Assembly (NCBI GenBank): GCA_949752795.1
Contig: OX457061.1
Location: forward strand, 38,348,338-38,412,337
Origin: Hyperoodon ampullatus
Taxonomy: Eukaryota > Chordata > Mammalia > Artiodactyla > Ziphiidae
DNA length: 64,000 nt
Direction: 5' to 3'
Both the position numbers and the translations under genes were made by a program. This document shows positions 10,931 to 23,080 of the stretch, in pieces (position 1 is the first letter of the stretch; every line of letters begins with the position of its first letter). A model generated the notes under the pieces. The model saw nothing but the letters and a program-made list of their open reading frames with translations. It made no database searches and was not told the DNA's origin.

Positions 10931-11512
10931 CCAGGAGAAAAAATCAGAATCCTGAATTGTTACCATATACTATCTTAAGTGACCAGTTTTCTGGATAAAA
11001 AGTCATAAAACATTACAAAGGAACAGAAAAGTGTTACCCGTATTCTGAAAAAACGGGAGTCAGGAAAAATTATGTCTGAGGGAGGAAGATATTTACCTTA
11101 GCAGACAAAGACTCCAGCTACTTATTATGGATATATTCTAAAAACATATTTTAAACGTGTTTAAATAATTACATGAAAGTATGAATACAAGTACATATCA
11201 AATAGAAAGTCTTAAAAGATAAAAATATAAAATAGGACCAAGTTGAATTTTGAAGTTGCTACTTTCCAATGGCTAAAATTAAAAATTCAATAGAGGGCCA
11301 TATCAGCAGATTTAAATAGGCAGAGAAAGAATCTACAAACTTAACTGATCAATAGAAATTATCCATATGAAAAACAAAAAGAATGAAGAAAGTACTGTTC
11401 AATGAAGAAAATTGAAGTGCTTTAGAGAACTGTGGGACATCATGAAACATCCCAACATATGCATAATGGAAGGCCCAGAAAGCAAGGAGAGAAAAACAGA
11501 AAAAAACGTTCA
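10931..11512 (+). mobile_element. HAL1/L1M copy 2, ORF1-like part
   Basis: GAACTGTGGGACATCATGAA and the text after it match the central ORF1 region of old L1/HAL1 elements, interrupted at CAAGAAATAATGGG by the full-length L1. The sequence resumes at 19210 with AACTTCCCAAATGTG, the natural continuation. Confidence 0.7.
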
Positions 11513-11537
11513 AGAAATAATGGGGAGGAGATTGGTT

Positions 11538-11546
11538 CAAGATGGC
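11538..11546 (+). promoter_or_regulatory. YY1-type site at the L1 5' end
   Basis: CAAGATGGC 13 bases from the L1 start matches the YY1 core that sets the transcription start of L1 elements. Binding here is inferred from motif and position. Confidence 0.55.
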
Positions 11547-12426
11547 AGAGTAGAAGGACGTGCCTTCACTTCCTCTTGTGAGAGCACCAGAACCACAACT
11601 AACTGCTGAACAATCATCAACAGGAAAACACTGGAACTCACCAAAAAGGATATCCCACATGCAAACACAAAGGAGAAGCTGCAATGAGATGGTAGGAGGG
11701 GCACAATCACAATAAAATCAAATCCCATAATCACTGGGTGGGCTACTCACACACTGGAGAACAATTATACTACAGAAGTCCACCCACTGGAGTGAAGGTT
11801 CTGTGCCCCACATCAGGCTTCCCAACCTCGGGGTCCAGCAACGGGAGGAGGAATTCCCAGAGAATCAGACTTTGAAGGCTAGCGATATTTGATTGCAGAA
11901 CTTTGACAGGACAGGGGGAAACAGAGACTCCACTCTTGGAGGGCACACAGTAGTGTGCATCAGGACCCAGGGGGAAGAGCAGTGACCCCATAGGAGACTA
12001 AACTAGACCAACCTGCTAGAGCTGGAGAGTCTCCTGTAGATGCAGAAGGTAGCTGTGGCTCACCGAGGGGGCAAGGATACTGGCAGCAGAAGTTCTGGGT
12101 GGTACTCCTTGGTGTGAATTCTCCCGGAGTCCACCATTAGCCCCACAAAAGACCCTGTAGGATCCAGTGCTGGGTCGCCTCAGGCCAAACAATGAACAGG
12201 GAGGGAATTCAGCCCCACCCATCAGCAGACAAGCAGATTAAAGTTTTACAGAGCTCTGCCCACCAGGGCAACAGACAGCTCTACCCACCACCAGTCCCTC
12301 CCATCAGGAAACTTGCACAAGCTGCTTAGATGGCCTCATCCACCAGAGGGCAGGCAGCAGAAGCAAGAAGAATTACAGTCCTGCAGCCTGTGGAACGAAA
12401 ACCACATTCACAGAAAGATAGACAAA

Positions 12427-13330
12427 ATGAAAAGTCAGAGGACTATGCACCAGATGAAGGAACAAGATAAAACCCCAGAAAAACAATTAAATGAAGTGGA
12501 GATAGTCAACCTTCCAGAAAAAGAATTCAGAATAATGATAGTAAGGATGATCCAAGACCTCGGAAAAAGAATGGAGGCAAATATCGAGAAGATGCAAGAA
12601 ATGTTTAACAAAGACCTAGAAGAATTAAAGAAAAACCAAACAGAGATGAACAATACAATAACTGAAATGAAAAATACGCTAGAAGGAATCAATAGCAGAA
12701 TAACAAGGCAGAAGAATCGATAAGTGACCTGGAAGACAGGATGGTGGAAATCACTGCCTCGTATGGAATAAAGCAAAAAGAATTAAAAAAAAGAAGACAG
12801 CCTAAGAGACCTCTGGGACAATATTAAATGCAAAAACATTCACATTGTAGGGGTCCCAGAAGGAGAAGAGAGAGATAAAGGACCCAAGAAAATATATGAA
12901 GAGATTATAGTCAAAAACTTCCCTAAGATGGGAATGGAAATGCCACCCAAGTCTAGGAAGCACAGAGAGTCCCAGGCAGGATAAACCCAAGGAGAAACAT
13001 GGCTAGACACATAGTAATCAAATTGACAAAAAAATCGAGATAAGGAAATTATTAAAAGCAACAAGGGAAAAATGACAAATAACATGCAAAGGAACTACCA
13101 TGAGGTTAACAGCTGATTTCTCAGCAGAAACTATACAAGCCAGAAGGAAGTGGCATTATATATTTAAAGTCATGAAAGGGAAGAACCTACAACCAAGATT
13201 ACTCTACCCGTCAAGATCTCATTCAGTTTCGATGGAGAAGTCAGAAGCTTTAAAAACAAGCAAAAGTGAAGAGAATTCAGCACAACAAAAACAGCTCTAC
13301 AACAAATGCCAAACGAACTTCTCTAAGTGA
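12427..13330 (+). pseudogene. L1 ORF1 remnant (RNA-binding protein)
   Basis: ORF1 encodes the trimeric RNA-binding protein that coats L1 RNA in the cytoplasm. I start it at the ATG reading MKSQRTMHQMKEQDKTPEKQ (12427), the usual ORF1 beginning after the 5' UTR. The lysine- and glutamate-rich stretch to about 12720 is the coiled-coil region. The frame then shifts within 12690-12725 and ends in an early stop. The RNA-binding core is scattered over other frames, and the C-terminal end is visible at 13100-13330 (ADFSAETIQARRKWHYIFKV and a final NFSK stop). It cannot make a normal protein. Confidence 0.85.
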
Positions 13331-13489
13331 TAAAAACAAGAGAAGGAAAGGACCTAGAAAAACAATCCCAAAACAATTAAGAATATGGTAATAGGAACAT
13401 GCATATTGATAACTACCTTAAATGTGAATGGATTAAATGCTCCAACCAAAAGATACAGGCTTGCTGAATGGATACAAAAACAAGACCCA

Positions 13490-13669
13490 GGGCTTCCCTG
13501 GTGGTGCAGTGTTTGAGAGTCTGCCTGCCGATGCAGGGGACAGGGGTTCGTGCCCCGGTCCGGGAAGATCCCACATGCCACAGAGCGACTGGGCCCGTGA
13601 GCCATAGCTGCTGAACCTGCGGGAGAGGCCACAACAGTGAGAGGCTCCCGTACCACAAAAAAAAAAAAA
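13490..13669 (+). mobile_element. Short CHR SINE with an internal deletion
   Basis: The copy starts GGGCTTCCCTGGTGGTGCAG and has an A tail (about 13657-13672). Compared with the other short copies here it lacks about 25 bases after CTGCTGAACCTGCG. The repeats ACAAAAACAAGACCCA (13474-13489) and AAAACAAGACCCA (13670-13682) are target-site duplications of ORF2 sequence. Confidence 0.93.
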
Positions 13670-16613
13670 AAAACAAGACCCATATATATGTTGTCTACAG
13701 GGGAACCACTTCAGACCTAGGGACACATACAGACTGAAAGTGAGAGGATGGAAAAAGATATCCCGTGCAAATGGAAATCAAAAGAAAGCTGGAGTAGCAA
13801 TACTCATATCAAGCAAAATAGACTTTAACATAAAGACTATTCCAAGAGACAAAGAAGGACACTACGTAATGATCAAGGGATCAATCCATGAAGAAGATAT
13901 AACAATTATAAATATATATGAACTCAACATAGGATCACCTCAATACATAAGGCAAATGCTAACAGCTATAAAAGAGGAAATCGACAGTTACACAATAATA
14001 GTGGGGGACTTTAACACCTCACTTACACCAATGGACAGAACATCCAGACAGAAAATCAATAAGGAAACACAAGCTTTCAATGACACAATAGACCAGATAG
14101 ATTTAATTGATATTTGTAAGACATTCCATCCAAAAACAGCAGATTACACTTTCTTCTCAAGTGCACATGAAATAATATCCAGGGTAATTCACATCATGGA
14201 TCACAAATCAAGACTCAGTAAATTTAAGAAAATTGAAGTCATATCAATCATCTTTTCCAACCACAATGCTATGAGACTAGAAATCAATTACAGGGGAAAA
14301 AAATGTAAAAAACACAAACAAAGGGAGGTTAAACAGTACACTACTAAGTAACCAAGAGATCCCTGAAGAAATCAAAGAGGAAATCAAAAATTACCTAGAG
14401 ACAAATGACAACAAAAACGAGAAGATCCAAAACCTATGTGGTGCAGCAAAAGCAGTTCTAAGAGGGTAGTTGATAGCAATACAATCCTACCTCAAGGAAC
14501 AAGAAAAATCTCAAATAAACAACATAACCTTACACCTAAAGCAACTAGAGAAAGAAGAAAAAAAACCCAAAATGAGTAGAAGGAAAGAAATCATAAAGAT
14601 CAGAGCAGAAATAAATGAAAAAGAAACAATACAATAGCAAAGATCAAAACTAAAGGCTGGTTCCTTGAGAAGACAAACAAAATTGATAACCTTTAGCCAG
14701 ATTCATCAAGAAAAAGAGAGAGAGGACTCAATCAATAAAATTAGGTATGAAAAAGAAGTTACAATGGACACTGGAGAAATACGAAGCATCGTAAGAGAGT
14801 ACTACAAGCAACTCTGTGCCATAAAATGGACAACCTGGAAGAAATGGAAAAAGTCTTAGAAAGGTATAACCTTCCAAGACTCAACCAGGAAGAAATAGAA
14901 AATATGAACAGACACACAAGTAATGAAATTTTAAGTAATGTACAATCACAAGTAATGAAATTGAAGCTGTGATTAAAATCTTCCAACAAACAAAAGCCCA
15001 GGACCAGATGGCTTCACAGGTGAATTCTATCAAATATTTAGAGAAGAGCTAACCCCCATCCTTCTCAAACTCTTCCAAAATTTGCAGAGGAAGGAACACT
15101 CCCAAACTCATTCTACAAGGCCACCATCACCCTGATACTAAAACCAGACAAAGATACTACAAAAAAAGAAAATTACAGACCAATATCACTGATGAATATA
15201 GATGCAAAAGTCCTCAACAAAATACTACCAAACAGAATCAAACAACACATTTAAAGGATCATACAACATGATCAAATGAGGTTTATCCCAAAGATGCAAG
15301 GATTCTTCATTATATGCAAATCAAACAATGTGATACACCGTATTAAAAAATTGAAGAATAAAAAACATGATCATGTCAATAGGTGCAGAAAAAGCTTTGG
15401 ACAAAATTCAACACTGATTTATGGTAAAAGCTCTCCAGAAAGTGGGCATAGAGGGAACCTACCTGAACATAATAAAGGCCATATATGACAAACCCACAGC
15501 AAACATCATTCTCAATGGTGAAAAACTGAAAGCATTTCCTCTAAGGTTGGGAAAAAGACAAGGATGTCTACTCTTGCCACTAATATTCAACATAGTTTGG
15601 GAAGTCCTAGCCATGGCAGTCAGAGAAGAAAAATAAAAGGAATCCAAATTGGAAAAGAAGAAGTAAAATTGTCACTGTTTGCAGATGACATGATCCTATA
15701 CGTAGAGTATCCTAAAGATGCCACCAGAAAACTACTAGAGCTAATCAATGAATTTGGTAAAGTTGCAGGATACAAAATTAATGCACAGAAATCTCTTGCA
15801 TTCCTATACACTAATGATGAAAGATCAGAAAGAGAAATTAAGGAAACAATCTCATTCACCAGTGCAACAAAAGGAATAAAATGTCTAGGAATAAACCTAC
15901 CTAAGGAGGTAAAAGACCTGTGCTCAGAAAACTAAGACACTGATGAAAGAAATCAAAGATGACACAAACAGATGGAGAGATATACCATGTTCTTGGATTG
16001 GAAGAATCAATATTTTGAAAACGACTATACTACCCAAAGCAATCTACAGATTCAATGCAATCCCTATCAAATTACTAATGGCATTTTTTACAGAACTAGA
16101 AGAAAAAATCTTAAGATTTGTATGGAGACACAAAAGACCCTGAATAGCCAAAGCAAACTTGAGGAAAAAACCAGAGCTCGAAGAATCAGACTCCCTGACT
16201 TCAGACTATACTACAAAACTACAGTAATCAAGACAATATGGTACTGGCACAAAAACACAAATATAGATCAATGGAACAGGATAGAAAGCCCAGAGATAAA
16301 CCCACGCATATATGGTCACCTAATCTATGACAAAGGAGGCAAGAACATAGAATGAAGAAAAGACAGTTTATTCAATAAGTGGTGCTGGGAAAAATGGGCA
16401 GTTACATGTAAAGGAATGAAATTAGAACACTCCCTAACACCATACCAAAAATAAACTCAAAATGGATTAAAGACCTAAGTGTAAGGCCAGACACTATAAA
16501 ACTCTTAGAGGAAGACATAGGCAGAACACTCTTTGACATAAATCACAGCAAGATATTTTTTGACCCACCTCATAGAGGAAGGAAATAAAAACAAAAATTA
16601 AAAAATGAGGCCT

Positions 16614-16999
16614 TGGTCTTCCCTGGTGGCACAGTGGTTAAGAATCCACCTGCCAATGCAGGGGACATGGGTTCAAGCCCTGGTCCAGGAAGATCCCACA
16701 TGCCATGGAGAAACTAAGCCTGTGCGTCACAACTACTGAGCCTGTGCCCTAGAGCCTGCAGGCCACAACAATTGAGCCCGCGTGATACAACTACTGAAGC
16801 CCGCAGGCCTAGAGGCCGTGCTCCACAACAAGAGAAGCCACCACAATGAGAAGCCCACTCATCGCAACAAAGAGTAGTCCCCACTCTTCGCAACTAGAGA
16901 AAGCCCATGCACAGAAACAAAGACCCAACGCAGCCAACAATAAATTAAAAAATAAATACATAAATTTATATCAAAAAAAAAGCCTGGGGTGGGGGGCGG
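16614..16999 (+). mobile_element. Long CHR SINE (CHRL)
   Basis: Starts TGGTCTTCCCTGGTGGCACA and carries the longer body with repeated ACAACTACTGAGCC-like and AGAAGCCACCACAATGAGAA blocks. The A-rich tail is followed by a G-rich GGGGTGGGGGGCGG stretch. AAATGAGGCCT (16603-16613) and AAATGAGACCT (17000-17010) are the target-site duplications. Confidence 0.92.
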
Positions 17000-17112
17000 A
17001 AATGAGACCTAATGAAACCTAAAAGCTTTTGCACAGCAAAGGAAACCATAACAAGACAAAAAGACAACCCTCAGAATGAGAGAAACTATTTGAAAATGAA
17101 TCAATGGACTAA

Positions 17113-17244
<132 letters not shown>

Positions 17245-17866
17245 TGAAAAGCTGCTCAACATCACTAATTATTAGAGAAATGCAAATCAAAACCACAGTG
17301 AGGTATCACCTCACACCAGTAGAATGGGCATCATCAAAAAATCTACAAACAATAAATGCTGGGGAGGGTGTGGAGGAATGGGAACCATCTTGCACTGTTG
17401 GTCAGAATGTAAATTGGTATAGCCACTATGGAGAACAGTATGGAGGTTCCTTAAAAAACTAAAAATAGAATTACCATACGACACAGCAACCCCACTACTG
17501 GACATATACTCTGAGAAAACCATAATTCAAAAAGACACATGTACCCCAATGTTCATTGCAGCACTATTTACAATAGCCAGGTCATGGAAGCAATCTAAAT
17601 GCCCAATGACAGACAAATGGATAAAGAAGATGTGGTGCATATATACAGTGGAATATTACTCAGCCATACAAAGGAATGAAACTGGGTCATTTGTAGAAAC
17701 ATAGATGGACCTAGAGACTGTCATACATAGTGAAGTTTTCAGAAAGAGAAAAACAAATACTGTATGCTAACACATATATATGGAACCTAGAAAAATGGTA
17801 CAGATGAATCGATTTGCAAGGCAGAAATAGAGACAAAGATGTAGAAAACAAATGTATGGACACCAA

Positions 17867-17893
17867 GGGGGGAAAGGGGGGTGGGGGTGGGGG
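17867..17893 (+). other. G-rich tract, potential G-quadruplex, in the L1 3' UTR
   Basis: Four runs of five or six G (17867-17872, 17876-17881, 17883-17887, 17889-17893) separated by one to three bases meet the usual sequence rule for a G-quadruplex. A G-rich polypurine tract is a known property of mammalian L1 3' UTRs. The other L1 3' ends in this window show the matching C-rich stretch on the plus strand. Confidence 0.8.
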
Positions 17894-17996
17894 TGTGATG
17901 AATTGGGAGTTTGGGATTGACATACATACACTAATATGTATAAAATAGATAACTAATAAAAAATAATAAATTTAAAAACAAAAGAGAAATAATGGG

Positions 17997-19194
17997 TAAG
18001 GATGAGACCAGAGGCCAAACTCAGGATCTGACAAGATGGCTGAGCTGCCCCACAGTATTATCAAGGAAACCCGGCTTTTGCTGGCAGAACTAGTTCCCTT
18101 CATTAAAGCAGAATCAGATGAGAGAAATGCCCATTATTTTTAATGTGGTCATTGCTGGCCCTCAGGACTCCCCCTTTGAGGGAGGGACTTTTTAAAACTT
18201 GAACTGTTCCTTCCAGAAAACTACCCTAAAGTACATTCCATGAACAAAATTTGTCATCCTAACATACACAAATTGGGAAGAATATGTTTATATATTTTGA
18301 AAGATAAGTGGTTCCCAGCATTTCAGATTCACATAGTTCTGCTGTTGATCCAGGCTTTGTTAAATGCTCCCAATCAAGATGATCCATCAGTTAATGATGT
18401 AGCTGAGTAATGGAAGACCAAAAAAACTCAATCCATAGAAACAGGTGGAGCATGGACTAGGCTAAATGCCATGAATTATATTTAAATCAATATGATCATT
18501 AAGTATGTATCACTTCTCCTGTTCTGCCAAGACTTCTTTCTTTTTTGTTTGCATTTAATGAACACAGTTTAGGAACATTGCAGCATAAAAGTCAAGACAC
18601 CTTTAGTCCTTTGGTGATTAAATGCACATTAACAAATCTGTGTCTTGTCCTGATTTACTGTTTTAAAGCATGAGCGGAGGTCAGAAGTATTATCTGGATT
18701 GCTGCAAAACATTTAAAAGCAGTGGCCCGTCTCTGCTTTTATTCATTTCCCCTATCATGGTTTAAATCTAAATCACTGTAAGGGACGGTAATTGTCAGGG
18801 TTAGCTACAGGGGTGTGGGTGTTTTTATTTTATTCTTTTTTGAGAGGTGGAGGTAATTTTAATTTTATGGGTTCCTTGCCCACTTTATATGGTGATCTAA
18901 TTCTACTGGTTAAAATCAGCTAACCAGTTCTTTAGAATATGCTCTCTAGCCAAGTCTAACTTTACTTAGATGCTGTAGGTGGACAAGCTTGATTGTTTGA
19001 ATCAAAATGGGAACATTAAACAAACATCACAGCCCTCACTAATAACACTGTGACTTTGCTGTCAAGCATAGAAATTTTCCCTTCAAGTAAAAGCTTGTCA
19101 CCATTTTGTATGGCTTGTCTGGAAACTTTTGTAAATCTTATATTGTAGTAAAATATTTTTTTTAAATTAATTAATTAATTTTAAAAAATTTTAA
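17997..19194 (+). pseudogene. UBE2N: Processed (retrotransposed) pseudogene of UBE2N
   Basis: UBE2N (Ubc13) is the ubiquitin-conjugating enzyme that builds lysine-63 chains with UBE2V partners. The coding part is 18036-18485 (450 bases against 459 in the gene). It begins with ATGGCTGAGCTGCCC, has the HPN motif at 18255-18263 and the active-site cysteine codon in LGRICL at 18285-18287, and ends with NAMNYI and TAA. It is intronless and has a short 5' leader and a long 3' UTR. Defects: a one-base insertion after HYF (about 18141), a two-base insertion near 18192, a 12-base deletion (four residues after the YP of the FLPE loop), and an in-frame TAA at 18408. The repeats AGAAATAATGGGTAA (17985-17999) and AGAAGTAATGGGTAA (19195-19209) are its target-site duplications. 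Confidence 0.93.
18486..19194 (+). other. 3' UTR of the UBE2N retrocopy
   Basis: Continuous, intronless sequence after the stop codon, ending in a degraded A- and T-rich tail before the target-site duplication. It shows that a full transcript was copied. There is no coding content. Confidence 0.7.
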
Positions 19195-19209
19195 AGAAGT
19201 AATGGGTAA

Positions 19210-19467
19210 AAACTTCCCAAATGTGATTACAAAATACTTAAGTCTACATATCCAAGAAGTTTAATTAACTCCAAATAGGATAAATACAGAGATAGACACC
19301 TAAAAACAGCATAGTAAAACTTCAGAAAGTCAGAGAAAATCTTAAAAGAGAAAAATGACTAATTGCTTTCAGAGAAAAAGTACAGTTAAAAGCTGATTTC
19401 TCACCAAAAAAATGCAGGCCCAAGGCAGTAGGATGGTATGTTGAAAGTCCTAGAGAAAATGAGAGTG
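19210..19467 (+). mobile_element. HAL1/L1M copy 2, end of ORF1-like part
   Basis: AACTTCCCAAATGTG through GCTGATTTCTCACC is the C-terminal ORF1 stretch of old L1/HAL1 elements. It directly continues the piece that breaks off at 11512, showing that the 7.7 kb between them is inserted DNA. Confidence 0.7.
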
Positions 19468-19530
19468 AAAATATATATATATGGATGGATATATGTGGGA
19501 TATATATATATATACATATATTTTTTATGT
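19468..19530. repeat. TA-rich microsatellite
   Basis: Interrupted TATATA runs at about 19473-19521. Likely variable between individuals. Confidence 0.85.
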
Positions 19531-20424
19531 TAATACAAATATTTTATTGAATAAATCAAGTTATCCAACTACTTAATACAAATATTTTATTGATTAAATC
19601 AAGTTACCCAAGAAATTTAAAAATAGCTTAGTTTCAGGCCTTTGCTATATTAGAAATTATTAAGGTTAGTTTTTTTGAAAATACTGCAGATTCCATCTAC
19701 CCCAACTGAGAGTAGCTAACCTCCCTTTGTCTTAATTTGGGAGCTCTCCCTCTGCTCATAATTGAGTGGGAAGCTCTGTCAAAGCAGTGGTAGAAATATA
19801 AGGAAGCCAAGTGTGTTTGGGGGGAGGATTAACTTCAAATCCCATCTCTCAAGCTAATACAAAATAATTGTAAAATCTGGGGAAAAACACTTAATGGAAT
19901 ATGTCCAATGACCTTTCATCTGCATTCAATTGTTCCTAAACTAGAAGACCTGGAGTCTATACTCCCTGGTAAATGGGTAGACATTTCCTTGGGCTTTTCT
20001 CAACTTTTATTTTTTGATTCACTGAGAGTACAGCCCACAAGGATTTAATTTCTCTCCATCTCTGAACCCATCCTCTGTGAAAAGGACATTGAAAATAATC
20101 TATGGCATTCCCTTAAACTCATCCGAGCCTTTTGAAACTATGTTCAATCAGCTTAAGGCAGGGAACAATTGTATAAACTTGAACACTGATGTATCAATAA
20201 CAATACATTATTATAGTCCTATTCAGAAATAATCCTCTTTACTAAAATTTAATTCAGCATCCCTAAGGTTAAAATAGAATTTAAGGTAAAATACGATTAG
20301 TTTTAGTTAAGTTACTTGGAGTTTTAATACTGCTTAGTCCTAGGCCCACAGACACACAAGAATTTTCTAATTTTCTTAAGGAAGCTTGTTTATCTCTAGC
20401 TATTTTTTTCTATTCTTAGTTTTT
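19531..20424. other. No gene seen; includes a 43-base tandem duplication
   Basis: AT-rich, no supported coding region. TTAATACAAATATTTTATTG and the 18 bases after it occur twice in a row (about 19531 and 19574) with few differences. The rest appears single-copy. Confidence 0.5.
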
Positions 20425-22285
20425 AAATTTTTATTTTAAAAAAATCTTTTTTGAATATAATTGCTTTACAATGTTGTGTTAGTTTCTGCTGTATAACAGA
20501 GTGAATCAGCTATATGTATACATATATCTCCATATTTCCTCCCTCTTACATGCCCCTCCCACACTCCCTATCACACCCCTCTAGGTGGTCACAAAGCACC
20601 GAGCTGACCTCCCTGTGCTATGCAGCTGTTTCCCACCAGCTCTCTATTTTACACATGGTAGTGTATATATGGCAATGCTACTCTCTCACTTCGTCCCAGA
20701 TTATATTTTCCCCTCTCCGTGTCCTCAAGTCCATTCTCTATGTTTATGTCCTTATCCCTGTCCTGTCCCTAGGTTCATCAGAACCAAATTTTTTAAGATT
20801 CCATATATATGTGTTAGCATACGGTATTTGTTTTTCTCTTTCTGACTTACTTCACTCTATGACAGACTCCAAGTCCATTCACCTCACTACAAATAACTCA
20901 ATTTCATTGCTTTGTATGACTGAGTAATATTCCATTGCGTATATGTGCCACATCTTCTTTATCCATTTATCAATTTATCGATGGACACTCTGTTGCTTCT
21001 ATGTCCTGGCTATTGTAAATAGTGCTGCAATGAAAATTGTGGTATATGTCTCTTTCTGAATTATGGTTTTCTCACGGTATATGCCCAATAGTGAGATTAC
21101 TGGGTCACATGGTAGTTCTATTTTTAGCTTTTTAAGGAACCTCCATACTGTTCTCCAGAGTGGCTGTATCAATTTACATTCCCACTAACAGTGCAAGAGG
21201 GTTCCCTTTTCTCAACACCCTCTCCAGCATTAATTTTTTGTAGATTTTTTTAATGATGGCCATTCTGAGCGGTGTAGGGTGATACCTCATTGTGGTTTTG
21301 ATTTGCATTTCTCTAATGATTAGTGATGTTTAGCATCCTTTCATGTGTTTGTTGGCAATCTGTATATCTTCTTTGGAGAAATGTCCATTTAGGTCTTCTG
21401 CCTATTTTTGTTTGTTTGTTTGTTTTTTTAGATATTGAGCTGCATGAGCTGCTTGTACATTTTGGAGATTAATCCTTTGTCAGTTGCTTCACTTGAAAAT
21501 ATTTTCTCCCATTCTGAGAGTTGTCTTTTTGTCCTGTTTATGGTTTCCTTTGCTGTGGAAAAGCTTTTAAGTTTCATTAGGTCCCATTTGTTTATTTTTG
21601 TTTTTCTTTCCATTTCTCTAGGAGGTGGGTCAAAAGGATCTTGCTGTAGTTTATGTCATAGAGTGTCCTGCCTATGTTTTCCTCTAAGAGTTTTATAGTG
21701 TCTGACCTTACATTTAGGTCTTTAATCCATTTTGAGTTAATTTTTGTGTATGGTGTTAGGGAGTGTTCTAATTTCATTCTTTTACATATAGCTGTCCAGT
21801 TTTCCCAGCACTGTGTATTGAAGGGGTTATATTTTCCCCATTGTATATTCTCCCCTCCTTTGTCATACATTAGGTGACCATAGGTGTGTGGGCTTCTCTC
21901 TGGACTTTCTATCATATTCCATTGATCGATATTTCTGTTTTTGTGCCAGTACCATACTGTCTTGATCGCTGTACCTTTGTAGTATAGTTTGAAATCAGGG
22001 AGCCTGAATCCTCCAGTTCCGTTTTTCTTTCTCAAGATTGCTTTGGCTATTTGGGGTCTTTTGTGTTTCCATACAAATTGTGAAATTTTTTGTTCTACTT
22101 CTGTGAAAAATGCCATTGGTAGTTTGATAGGGATTGCCCTGAATCTGTAAATTATTTTGGGTAATATAGTCATTTTCACAATGTTGATTCTTCCAATCCA
22201 AGAACATGGTATATCTCTCCATCTGTTTGTATCATCTTTAATTTCTTTCATCAGTGTCTTACAGTTTTCTGCATACAGGTCTTTT
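20425..22285 (-). mobile_element. L1, 3' end to mid ORF2
   Basis: The L1 3' UTR begins at the left with a T-rich stretch and GCTTTACAATGTTGTGTTAG. ORF2 is read on the minus strand. An unbroken 219-codon frame at 21592-22251 starts [20 protein letters not shown] and covers the region after the reverse-transcriptase palm. The element stops abruptly at about 22285 in the middle of ORF2. No clear target-site duplication was found on either side of this piece. Confidence 0.88.
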
Positions 22286-22794
22286 GTGATTCATGGTTGT
22301 ATCATCCTTTAATTTGTCTCTATATGTACCCCAATAATTCACCAGTAAAACAAAGGTTATTACAACTAATCTGTCCAAATATTAAACTAAACTTCTATCT
22401 TCTGGACTTGCACATAAAACTTGAGGCAACATTAAACCCATAGGTTTTAAAATTGCCATTATCAAATTTTCCTTTGGGTTTTAAAACGTTTAATTTCAGA
22501 ATAGACATTTTTAAAGTTTCTGCATTGTTACATTATTACTGTATCAACCCATGATCTTTCTCCATTATGAAAATGTTTAACAGTATTTCTTTTCTAAATC
22601 AAGAGTTCTAAACACGTTAAACACACTTTTTAAAAAATGGCAGAAATATTCACCTTTTCCTTGCTTACTGACTGCTGACACTCTTATTTCTAATCCAGTT
22701 CTGAAGTTATAAAGCTGATAGTCAATAAAAATTGGTGTTAAGCTAGTAACTAATTAACTCTGCAATTCTGAAACAACAATAACAAAAAAAAGAG
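22286..22794. other. Non-L1 filler, no gene seen
   Basis: AT-rich sequence without a supported frame. A CAATAAAAATTGG-type motif and a CAACAATAACAAAAAAAA stretch lie near its right end (22720-22790). This is reminiscent of a retroposed tail but no source is recognised. Confidence 0.4.
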
Positions 22795-23080
22795 AAATGG
22801 GGCAGCTGAGGAGCAAGGCTGTCACCTGGGCTGTCCTCAACCCCCAAGACCAGGGAGGGCAGGGCTGGTCCCTGGGAAGAACTGGGTCTCAGGGCTCCCT
22901 AGGCACTGCCCAAACTGGCTAGGCCAGCAGTGGGCAGGAAGTGAGAGGCGAGGCCCAGCAAGAGGAGGGGGAGGAGCTGCAAATTGGAGCCCAAAGGAAG
23001 AAGGGGCTTTCTCCAAGGTCACACCCTAGAAGATAAGGCAGTGCAGAGTCTGCAAATAAAGCCTTGCTTCTGAAAAACAA
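22795..23080. other. GC-rich block ending in an AATAAA motif
   Basis: An abruptly GC-rich segment of about 280 bases (GGGGCAGCTGAGGAGC onward) ends with CTGCAAATAAAGCCTTGC and CTGAAAAACAA. It could be the 3' end of an unidentified processed transcript or part of an LTR. The surrounding DNA is AT-rich. No frame is convincing; the 61-codon frame at 22837-23022 is proline-rich and unsupported. Confidence 0.4.

Noticed and set aside
12435..13085. Minus-strand frames of 113 and 81 codons
   Set aside because: They are the antisense of L1 ORF1.
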